The notes under the pieces: generated by a model
What the model was told of the DNA's origin: nothing
What the model saw: only the letters and a program-made list of their open reading frames with translations
Database searches by the model: none
Shown here: in pieces, positions 1 to 5,905 of the stretch
Layout: each line of letters opens with the position of its first letter
Position numbering within the stretch: the stretch's first letter is position 1
Source: Moraxellaceae bacterium
GTDB lineage: Bacteria > Pseudomonadota > Gammaproteobacteria > Pseudomonadales > Ketobacteraceae
NCBI GenBank assembly: GCA_002402125.1
Contig: NVVG01000121.1
Location: 1-7,048, forward strand
Reading direction: 5' to 3'
Length of the DNA stretch: 7,048 bases
Made by a program: the position numbers and the translations under genes

Positions 1-1
1 T

Positions 2-1030
2 TTTGCTGTCCGGGCTAGGGTTGGGGTGATAAGCCTTTCTTTGCTTTTAATTCCTTTGTGGGTCCTTACGTCAAGCTTTGTCCATCTGGTTGCTGCCGAT
101 GGTGGGTTTAGTATTGCGCCAGTATTTAAAGTTGTGTTTGTCGCTCTTGCTTTTATTATAGGCAGTCAAGGAGCCAGGGTGTATGGGTGGCAGCTAGGTA
201 GTTTTGGTACTATTGGGTTGGTGTTACTTTTAAGTGGTATTGCCTCGCTTTTCTTGGGCAGGCTGATTGGGATTACCGGTACGGATTCTACTTATGAGGA
301 AGGGTTGGTGGGGGTATCAGTGCATCCTGCTAGTACAGCGATGTTGATTTCAACGAGCATACCTTATTTAATTGGTTTGGAAAACAAAGGTAGATATTTG
401 GCAGTGATATCATACTTATGTTTTCTTCTAACCATGAGGAAGGCGGCGATATTCGGAGTTTTCCCTTTTATACGTGTTGCACGTAGGTCAGATATTTTTA
501 AATCAACCACATTTCTTGTTTTGATTATAGCATTTGTTTCAGTTCCTATTGTTGTTACTACATTTGATATGTTTGAAGTTTACATGGAGAGGTTAATGTC
601 ATCTTTTTCAGGGGATGATTACTCTGGTTTAAGAAGGCTAGTGTTTTGGTCGTTAGTTATCGATAAAGTTTCATATTTTGATGTTTTTGAGTTGTTGTTT
701 GGTGAAGGCGCCGGTGCTCTTTCTGACCCACTGTTTTTGCGCTTTGGTATGGTTGTTGGTGCTCATAATGATTTTCTTGATTTACTTTTTTCACATGGTG
801 TCATTCCCGCATTAGCCTTGTTTGTATTTTATATTTCAGTTGCGATTTCCCTATTTAAACATAATATTCATAACCAACCTGTAGAGTACTGGTGTTCTTG
901 GGGGATATTGTTTTATTTGTTTTTTAATTCATTTGTTTCAGGCGGAAGTCTAGATGTTCAGGCAGCAGGTTTGTATTTTGCTTTAGGGGTTTGTTTGGAG
1001 AAATGTAATAATATAGGTGTAAATGAATAA
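2..1030 (+). CDS. Wzy/WaaL-family O-antigen polymerase or ligase, 5'-truncated by window edge
   Basis: This is a multi-pass inner-membrane protein of the O-antigen polymerase/ligase superfamily (Wzy_C type), expected to polymerise lipid-linked sugar repeat units on the periplasmic face. A GTG at 26 could serve as a start, but the frame is open from base 2 to the edge and the product would be shorter than the usual ~400 residues or more, so the true start probably lies upstream. Counting from the GTG, hydrophobic segments lie near residues 2-22, 31-48, 59-83, 101-117, 123-136, 160-180, 258-277 and 292-325. The large loop at about 181-257 carries the family hallmarks: an Arg pair before an aromatic helix (RRLVFW, 203-208) and GAHNDF (245-250), followed by a Gly-rich helix start. 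The gene is visibly more AT-rich than those downstream, as is common for polymerases. Polymerase versus ligase cannot be decided from sequence; the EPS context favours polymerase. Confidence 0.85.
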   Translation, partial: FAVRARVGVISLSLLLIPLWVLTSSFVHLVAADGGFSIAPVFKVVFVALAFIIGSQGARVYGWQLGSFGTIGLVLLLSGIASLFLGRLIGITGTDSTYEEGLVGVSVHPASTAMLISTSIPYLIGLENKGRYLAVISYLCFLLTMRKAAIFGVFPFIRVARRSDIFKSTTFLVLIIAFVSVPIVVTTFDMFEVYMERLMSSFSGDDYSGLRRLVFWSLVIDKVSYFDVFELLFGEGAGALSDPLFLRFGMVVGAHNDFLDLLFSHGVIPALALFVFYISVAISLFKHNIHNQPVEYWCSWGILFYLFFNSFVSGGSLDVQAAGLYFALGVCLEKCNNIGVNE

Positions 1031-1103
1031 TATGCGTTTAGCAATAGTAGAGGCCTGGGAGTTTCATGGAATGGAAATGAGTCCTATGCAATCGCTAAAA
1101 TAG
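1023..1103 (+). pseudogene. 26-codon ORF overlapping the wzy-like stop; possible stub of a lost glycosyltransferase gene
   Basis: An ATG at 1023 overlaps the last codons and stop of the polymerase-like gene, the arrangement expected for a translationally coupled next gene. A second ATG lies at 1032. The product begins [14 protein letters not shown], which has the look of a glycosyltransferase N-terminus (short basic start, then a beta strand). The frame ends at TAG 1101-1103, inside DNA whose recognisable homology lies in another frame (the fcl remnant, from about 1076). I infer that only the first 10-15 codons of an original operon gene survive here and the rest was replaced by recombination. 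The stub is too short to name, and could instead be chance. Confidence 0.25.
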
Positions 1104-1262
1104 CCTGTATCAAACTGTGTGAGCCCTATAATCGGCAATATGGCAGAAACTATCGTTCTGTAATGCCCACCAACCTGTATGGCCCCCCGATAATTTAAAC
1201 CTGAGAACCCTCGTTTGATTACCGCGTTGTTACGCCCTTACCATGAAGCGAAATTAAATGGC
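1076..1262 (+). pseudogene. fcl: Remnant of GDP-L-fucose synthase (fcl/wcaG), internal fragment
   Basis: In the frame of base 1076 the DNA encodes [19 protein letters not shown] and then reaches [11 protein letters not shown], ending at 1186. This matches the central part of GDP-L-fucose synthase (GDP-4-keto-6-deoxymannose epimerase/reductase, an SDR enzyme), including the catalytic YxxxK (Tyr 1085-1087, Lys 1097-1099) and the MPTNLYGP segment. Homology continues as DN (1189-1194) in a second frame and as ENPRLITALLRPYHEAKLNG from 1203 to 1262 in a third, so at least two frameshifts lie between 1186 and 1203. The first frame meets a stop at 1196-1198. Only about 60 of the usual ~320 residues remain: the NAD(P)-binding N-terminus and the C-terminal substrate domain are both missing. 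It cannot make an active enzyme. It implies that a GDP-fucose pathway gene once lay in or moved through this locus; an intact copy may exist elsewhere. Confidence 0.87.
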
Positions 1263-1386
1263 TAGCGTTGTGAAGCGGATACCTTGGAAAAAATGGGATA
1301 ACGTCTAGAATATATCGAGCATTGGGCCTTGTGGTGGGACATAAAAGCCATATTTTATCGGATTTGTGGTTGAAAGTGCTTATTAA
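1257..1386 (+). pseudogene. vpsL: Remnant of VpsL/WcaJ-type polyprenyl-phosphate sugar phosphotransferase, C-terminal end
   Basis: The frame of base 1257 reads NG-stop-RCEADTLEKMG-stop-RLEY-IEHWALWWDIKAIF. This lines up with the conserved end of bacterial initiating sugar transferases, typically NGWRGETDTLEKM, then KRVEYDLYYI, then NWSLWLDLKI. Lesions seen: Trp TGG to TAG at 1263-1265, a second stop TAA at 1299-1301, an in-frame loss of about four codons (the DLYY part) after 1313, and a shift of frame between about 1359 and 1366. After that shift the +1 frame gives VVESAY and a TAA at 1384-1386, the usual AY ending of this family. The intact enzyme would place the first sugar phosphate on undecaprenyl phosphate at the inner membrane. 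The position just upstream of the VpsM-like gene is where vpsL sits in the Vibrio cholerae vps-II operon, which supports the assignment. The catalytic core is gone. Confidence 0.8.
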
Positions 1387-1419
1387 ACCAGCTAATAAGC
1401 TTTTGAATGGAAGAATGGA

Positions 1420-2616
1420 ATGAAAAAGTCAGCAATGGCCTGCTCAGCAGTTTATGTCGCGTTGTTAATTTTCAGCGGTCATCTGGTTGCAGCGGGCGAG
1501 GGGTATATTATGGACGCTGGCGTTAAAATTAGCCCATCACTAACTAGCACAGTAAAATATGACGACAATATATTTCATGAAGGCATTGATGAAACCAGTA
1601 GCTCTATCGTTACCGCTGCACCTGCTGTTAATCTGTTGCTGGATGACGGGATAAACCGATACAGTGCTGATCTTGGGTTTGAGTCAGCCAGCCATACGAC
1701 TAGCAAAGCTGATAATTACTCGAATCGTTTTTTGACTCTGTCAGGCCACTTGGAGCCTAGCTCCCGGTCGCGTTGGGATCTTTCAGCAAATATAATTCAT
1801 GCGGTAGAACCTCGTGGCACCGGCATCACCGAAGGTGCGGGCGATGCCATGGATGAACCTCTGGAATTTGATGCGCAAACTGCTCAGGTTAGCTATGAAT
1901 ACGGCGCATTATCTACCCAGGGGTTATTAGCCCTTGAAGTAAATTACTACAATAAAAATTATAGTAATTTTTCGGTAATAACCGAAGTTATGGATTTTGA
2001 CTCCGTGTTATTTGGAGGCATGTTCTTTTATTCCACCAATTCCAAAACCGATGCGTTTATTGAGATTAACCAGAATGCTATTCGTTATGACATTAATGAC
2101 CCTAGCGGGTCTCGCGATTCGGATGATGTCTACGCGTTACTTGGGGTGAAGTGGGAAGCCACGGCCCTAACTACTGGGGAAATTAAGCTGGGTTTACAAC
2201 GAAAAAATTTCACAAAATCTGACCGTAAGGATTTCAGTGGTTTTAGCTGGGGCGTGAATGTGGATTGGCAACCTCTTACATATTCTACGGTATCGGTTAA
2301 TACCTCCAGAAATGCTACCGACCCTTCGTCCTACGGGGATTATATCAATAAATCTATTGTGGGTATATCATGGTTAGCCCAATGGAATAGCCGGGTGAGC
2401 ACGACAGTTGGCGCGTCTTATGAAGAAGAAGAGTATATCGGTGCAACTATGGGTCGAACCGATGATACTCGCAATTACAACGCCATCATCGATTTTGTAG
2501 CGTTGCCGTGGTTAGGTTTATCAGTGTTTTTGGAGTTAACCGATAAAGATTCTGACCTTGAAGGTATTGCTTTTAAGAAGAATGTGGTAGGAATTAGCCT
2601 AAAAGCAACAAAGTAA
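1420..2616 (+). CDS. vpsM: VpsM-like outer-membrane beta-barrel protein of exopolysaccharide export
   Basis: A 398-residue secreted protein. Residues 1-25 form a signal peptide with a probable signal peptidase I site after VAA (23-25). The rest alternates hydrophobic and polar residues, with many aromatic and Asp/Asn-rich turns, as in a transmembrane beta-barrel. The YDDNIF motif at 47-52 near the mature N-terminus is typical of the BBP2/EpsL/VpsM class of outer-membrane barrels found in exopolysaccharide operons. The chain ends NVVGISLKATK, a plausible last strand, though without the terminal aromatic residue common in such barrels. The start at 1420 has a GGAAGA ribosome-binding site at 1409-1414. 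The gene directly precedes an OPX gene that lacks an outer-membrane helix, so the barrel is the likely outer-membrane pore for the polymer, as proposed for composite OPX/beta-barrel translocons (EpsX/EpsY type in Myxococcus xanthus). The family is assigned with good confidence; the pore role is inferred. Confidence 0.82.
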   Translation: MKKSAMACSAVYVALLIFSGHLVAAGEGYIMDAGVKISPSLTSTVKYDDNIFHEGIDETSSSIVTAAPAVNLLLDDGINRYSADLGFESASHTTSKADNYSNRFLTLSGHLEPSSRSRWDLSANIIHAVEPRGTGITEGAGDAMDEPLEFDAQTAQVSYEYGALSTQGLLALEVNYYNKNYSNFSVITEVMDFDSVLFGGMFFYSTNSKTDAFIEINQNAIRYDINDPSGSRDSDDVYALLGVKWEATALTTGEIKLGLQRKNFTKSDRKDFSGFSWGVNVDWQPLTYSTVSVNTSRNATDPSSYGDYINKSIVGISWLAQWNSRVSTTVGASYEEEEYIGATMGRTDDTRNYNAIIDFVALPWLGLSVFLELTDKDSDLEGIAFKKNVVGISLKATK

Positions 2617-2627
2617 GCTACGCTTAC
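2613..2627. repeat. Short perfect inverted repeat over the vpsM-like stop codon
   Basis: GTAAGC and GCTTAC form a perfect 6-bp stem with a 3-base loop. The left arm contains the TAA stop of the beta-barrel gene. No run of T follows, so it is not a standard intrinsic terminator. It could be a weak RNA hairpin that slows 3' decay between the barrel and OPX genes, or it could be chance. Confidence 0.35.
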
Positions 2628-2679
2628 ATAACGCTAAGTTGTTGAAAGTAGGTTGTCCTTTAGTGAGAGGCTTTGTTAA

Positions 2680-3309
2680 ATGAGCAGTTTTATCAGAGTG
2701 TTGCGACGTTGCATTATTGTTAGCCTGATCTTTACGTCATTATCTACAAATCTTTCTGCCCAAGAAAGGTGGCGCGAAGGAGGGGTTGATAATACTGTCG
2801 TGGAGACGCTGGTGGGGGAGGTGATTTCGAAGAGTGAGAACGTAAACTACAAGAATCACTATATCCTTGGACCAGGTGATAAGATAGAAATAAAGGTGTT
2901 TGGACAGGAAGAGCTGTCTATAGCGGCGTTACTGGGAAATAGCGGTGAAATTAACTACCCTTTTTTGGGTGAGCTGACTCTGTCTGGCTTAACAGTTAAA
3001 CAGGTTGAAGGGTTAATCGTAAACGGTTTAAAAGGGGACTATTTAATTAACCCCAGTGTGTATACTCATGTGGCGACCTACCGGCCTTTTTATATTCATG
3101 GGGAAGTGGAGAAACCGGGTGGTTATGCATATCAACCCGGATTAACGGTTAATCAGGCGGTGGCATTAGCCGGTGGGTTAACTGAGCGAGCCTCTAAAAA
3201 CAAGATCTATTTATATAAGGACGGTGACAAAAAAAAACGCCTGGACGCTTCCATGAGTCATCAGGTAAATGCCGGTGACACAATAACCATCGACCAACGT
3301 TTCTTTTAA
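2680..3309 (+). CDS. vpsN: VpsN-like short OPX (Wza-family) polysaccharide export protein
   Basis: A 209-residue periplasmic polysaccharide export protein. Residues 1-27 look like a signal peptide with cleavage after LSA. There is no lipobox cysteine at the cleavage point (the only early Cys is at 11), so it is probably not a lipoprotein, unlike E. coli Wza. The PES/Poly_export domain spans about 59-133, starting YILGPGDKIEIKVFG and including NYPFLGELTLSGLT. One SLBB domain follows at about 137-181 (HGEVEKPGGY, then LTVNQAVALAGGLTERA). The chain stops soon after at DTITIDQRFF, so it has no further SLBB repeats and lacks the C-terminal amphipathic helix that forms the outer-membrane alpha-barrel in Wza. 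OPX proteins of this size are thought to work with a separate beta-barrel, here the gene 63 bases upstream. The start has GAGAGG at 2665-2670 as ribosome-binding site. The stop lies two bases before the next start, indicating co-transcription and probably coupled translation. Confidence 0.92.
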   Translation: MSSFIRVLRRCIIVSLIFTSLSTNLSAQERWREGGVDNTVVETLVGEVISKSENVNYKNHYILGPGDKIEIKVFGQEELSIAALLGNSGEINYPFLGELTLSGLTVKQVEGLIVNGLKGDYLINPSVYTHVATYRPFYIHGEVEKPGGYAYQPGLTVNQAVALAGGLTERASKNKIYLYKDGDKKKRLDASMSHQVNAGDTITIDQRFF

Positions 3310-3311
3310 GA

Positions 3312-5681
3312 ATGGCTTTCATGGAAAACATTGATAGTAATCCGGGTGCTCCCGCTGTAAATAGTGCAACAGGTACAGTGGTTGCTGGGGTGGATACAAG
3401 AGTAGCTACAAGAGTTGCCACAAAACCTGCGGCTGAAGAAGAGATTGACCTGGGCCAACTTTTTGCAACCATTATTAAATACAAATGGCGTATATTACTG
3501 CTGGCCATAACTGTGACGGTTTTTTCCGGTGTTATCGTGATGAATATGACACCTGTTTATCGTGCCACATCAATCCTTTTAATTGGAGCAGAACAGGTAA
3601 CACCGGTTTCTTTTGAAGAACTTTTGGGGTTAGGTTCTAATCGTAAAGAATATTATCTTACCCAATTTGAAATGATTAAGTCACGAAAAGTGGCATCACA
3701 GGTAATCAAAAACCTTAACCTGAAAACTCATTTGGATTTTATTCCGAAAGAGTCGTTTGTTGGTAATCTAAAGTCAGATATAAGGATATGGATGAGGGGG
3801 TTGTTACCCTTTTTACCGGAACAGAGAGCTGCCGTGCTACCGGAAGAAGAGCAGAATGAGGCTGAGTTACAGCAGCTGATTAACACCTTTTCTGGACGGT
3901 TATCTGTTAGCCCTGTGAAAAAAACTCAATTGGTTAAGATCTCTTTTGAAAGTTCCGATCCCTTATTGGCCGCGGTGGTGGCTAATGCTGTTGGTGATAC
4001 TTACATTGAACAGGATTTACAGGCCCAAATGGGTTTAACGAAAAAGGCCAGTGGCTGGTTAACCACCCGTTTGTCCGATTTACGGATTCGACTGAAAGCT
4101 TCTGAAGATAAACTACAGCGCTACCTGGAGCAGGAAGATCTGGTTAATATCAAAGGGGTGCTAGGGCTGGTTTCCAACGAGTTACAGCAGACGTCTCAGC
4201 AGTTAGTGGTTGCTCGTAATGACAAAAATAAATTGCAAAGCATTGTGCGGGTGATTAATGAATATGGCCGGGATAATCTGGAAATGTTGCAGTCTATTTC
4301 TGAAATCACCTCCCATAAGGTGATTCAGGCTATTAAACTCAACCTGAGCGCCGCAGAGTTGAAGGTGTCTGAATTAACCGATGTTTATGGGGCTAAACAC
4401 CCGAAAATGGTGTCAGCAAAAGCAGAATTAGCGATAACCAAAGAGCATTTCGCGTCCCAAATTCTTCGCCTGGTGGAAGGTGTTGAAAAAGAGCTGAATT
4501 CCAATAAACGTAATGTGAGCGCCCTAGAAAAAGAACTGGTGAGCATTCGCGCCCGGTTTCAGAAAGTCTCCCGTAAAGTGCATACTTATCGACAATTGAG
4601 TCGCGAAGTGGAAACCAATCGTCAGATTTACGATACCTTTTTCTCCCGATCAAAAGAAACTGAAGTGACCGGTGACTTCAATTCGGCAGTGGCCCGGTTT
4701 ACTGATCGGGCGTTTCGACCTAGCGCTCCCATTCATCGGAAAAAGACATTGATTGTATTGTTTGCCTTTGTTGCTACTTTAGGCTTAGGTGTGGTAGCGG
4801 CCTTTGTCATCGAAGCCCTTAATGATACTTTTAAGACGCAGGGGGATGTGGAAGGTAAATTGGATCAGCGTATGTTAGGGTTGTTGCCGCTGGTGAAAAC
4901 TAAACGCAAGGCGAGTTTAATAACCTACCACTCTTTTGAGGAAGACGGTAAGCCGTTTGCGGAATCGATGCGTACTATCCGGACCAGTTATGTGTTAACC
5001 CAGCTGGAAAAAGATTCAAAAGTGGTTGCGGTAACCTCATCGGAACCTGGCGAAGGTAAAACAACTACTGCCATCAACTTGGCATTCTCATTTGGGCAGA
5101 TGGAATCTACCATCCTTATTGATGGGGATATGCGTAAACCAAGTATTGGTAGGCACTTTAATATTCCCGCACGCCAACCTGGACTGGCGCACGTAATCGC
5201 TGGCTCGGAAACCTTGGGAAACTGTATTTATCATGATGAACAGTCTGGTATTGACGTAATACCTTGCGGTCAGTTACCGGGTAACCCGTTGGAGCTATTG
5301 TCATCAAAACGGTTTTTGACATTGTTGACGGTGTTAAAATCGAAATATAGCCATGTGGTTATTGATACTGCACCGATTAGTGCGGTGAGTGATTCCCTGG
5401 TAATTGCACGGCTGACCGATGCAGTGATTTTTGTGGTAAAAAGTGATGATACCCGTATTGGTATGGCGCAGCATGGGCTTGGTCGTTTGACTGAAGCCAA
5501 TGCCAATATCGCCGGTGTGGTGCTGAATAAGGTGGATACTCGAAAATTGTCCCATGGTGGATATTATCCCAGTTATTTCGGCTCCTATCAGTATGGCGAG
5601 GGACAAGCGAAAGTTAATATGGCGGTCGCTAAAAAGCAGGCAAAGGCAAAGAAAAAACGCGTTAAGGAAAGCGCCGCGTAA
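3312..5681 (+). CDS. vpsO: VpsO-like Wzc-type polysaccharide co-polymerase with BY-kinase domain
   Basis: A 789-residue inner-membrane chain-length regulator and tyrosine autokinase (PCP-2a). After a low-complexity Ala/Thr/Val N-terminus, the Wzz domain starts near EEEIDLGQL (42-50) with transmembrane helix 1 at about 60-79. The periplasmic part holds long helices (about 235-300 and 380-445) and the GNVR-type region near 425-450. A Pro-containing segment (RPSAPIH, 469-475) precedes helix 2 at about 479-501. The cytoplasmic kinase has the ExxRxxR oligomerisation motif (E551, R554, R557), Walker A GEGKTTT with Lys583, Walker A' ILIDGDMR (601-608) and Walker B VVIDTAP (682-688). Five tyrosines at 751, 752, 755, 759 and 761 form the autophosphorylation cluster. 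An unusual Lys-rich tail of 28 residues follows it. All kinase motifs are intact, so the protein should be active. The start at 3312 is followed by a second in-frame ATG at 3321; neither has a strong ribosome-binding site, which fits coupling to the upstream stop two bases away. Confidence 0.95.
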   Translation: MAFMENIDSNPGAPAVNSATGTVVAGVDTRVATRVATKPAAEEEIDLGQLFATIIKYKWRILLLAITVTVFSGVIVMNMTPVYRATSILLIGAEQVTPVSFEELLGLGSNRKEYYLTQFEMIKSRKVASQVIKNLNLKTHLDFIPKESFVGNLKSDIRIWMRGLLPFLPEQRAAVLPEEEQNEAELQQLINTFSGRLSVSPVKKTQLVKISFESSDPLLAAVVANAVGDTYIEQDLQAQMGLTKKASGWLTTRLSDLRIRLKASEDKLQRYLEQEDLVNIKGVLGLVSNELQQTSQQLVVARNDKNKLQSIVRVINEYGRDNLEMLQSISEITSHKVIQAIKLNLSAAELKVSELTDVYGAKHPKMVSAKAELAITKEHFASQILRLVEGVEKELNSNKRNVSALEKELVSIRARFQKVSRKVHTYRQLSREVETNRQIYDTFFSRSKETEVTGDFNSAVARFTDRAFRPSAPIHRKKTLIVLFAFVATLGLGVVAAFVIEALNDTFKTQGDVEGKLDQRMLGLLPLVKTKRKASLITYHSFEEDGKPFAESMRTIRTSYVLTQLEKDSKVVAVTSSEPGEGKTTTAINLAFSFGQMESTILIDGDMRKPSIGRHFNIPARQPGLAHVIAGSETLGNCIYHDEQSGIDVIPCGQLPGNPLELLSSKRFLTLLTVLKSKYSHVVIDTAPISAVSDSLVIARLTDAVIFVVKSDDTRIGMAQHGLGRLTEANANIAGVVLNKVDTRKLSHGGYYPSYFGSYQYGEGQAKVNMAVAKKQAKAKKKRVKESAA
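3396..3419 (+). repeat. Two 12-bp near-identical tandem units in the vpsO-like gene
   Basis: Two in-frame 12-base units match at 10 of 12 positions and encode TRVATRVA (residues 29-36), followed by TK. They lie in the unstructured cytoplasmic N-terminus before the Wzz domain. The likely origin is a small slippage duplication with no effect on the folded protein. Confidence 0.6.
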
Positions 5682-5736
5682 CAGCGGAAACACACCAACC
5701 AGGAACGATTCTTCCATTAACAAACGCATCTGACCT

Positions 5737-5898
5737 ATGATAGATATCCATTGTTATTTAACCCCAGACATTGAACACGGCGCAAAGAATGAAGCTATTA
5801 ATATAGAATTTGCCGTGGTGGCTGAGGTGCGGTTTGATTCCGAAATTCTCGGTTTGTTGGCCACTAAGCAATTACTGCTTCGCTGTTTGAGCAAGTGA
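5737..5898 (+). pseudogene. cpsB: Probable remnant of CpsB/YwqE-type PHP tyrosine-protein phosphatase, N-terminal stub
   Basis: A 53-codon ORF begins MIDIHCYLTPDIEHGAKN. PHP-family tyrosine phosphatases of capsule loci (CpsB, YwqE, Wzb-like) typically begin MIDIHCHILPGIDDGA, so the first 18 residues look like a mutated copy of that start. Of the metal-binding His-x-His pair only the first His (residue 5) is kept; the second has become Tyr, and the Asp-Asp-Gly turn reads Glu-His-Gly. After residue 18 I recognise no phosphatase sequence, and the frame stops at 53 residues against the usual ~240-260. There is no clear ribosome-binding site. The position directly after the BY-kinase gene is where the cognate phosphatase is often encoded. 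The ORF ends seven bases before the VpsP-like start and may still couple its translation. The alternative is an unrelated small gene, but the start motif makes a deletion remnant more likely. Confidence 0.6.
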
Positions 5899-5905
5899 GA
5901 CGCTG

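Noticed and set aside
1370..1398. Possible promoter upstream of the barrel gene: TTGAAA, 17-base spacer, TAATAA
   Set aside because: The -35 is good and the spacing ideal, but the -10 matches consensus at only three of six positions, and the site lies in decayed coding DNA of the vpsL-like remnant. It is worth testing because the operon lost its original upstream gene, but it is not strong enough to list.
1031..1419. Insertion sequence or transposon scar as the cause of the gene wreckage
   Set aside because: No terminal inverted repeats, target-site duplications or transposase fragments were seen; joining at short homology explains the fragments better.
3194..3508. A 104-codon open frame on the minus strand across the vpsN/vpsO-like junction
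   Set aside because: It lies antisense to two well-supported genes with clear domains, and its product shows no recognisable motif.
4393..4653. An 86-codon minus-strand frame inside the kinase gene
   Set aside because: It is antisense to the periplasmic coiled region of the VpsO-like protein, with no motif and no separate regulatory signal.
5701..5715. GGAA-TTCC imperfect inverted repeat after the kinase gene
   Set aside because: A 4-bp stem without a T-run is within chance expectation.
5334..5729. A 131-codon open frame on the minus strand over the kinase C-terminus, with a smaller one at 5270-5506
   Set aside because: Both are antisense to the conserved Walker B and Tyr-cluster region; the products look like chance translation.
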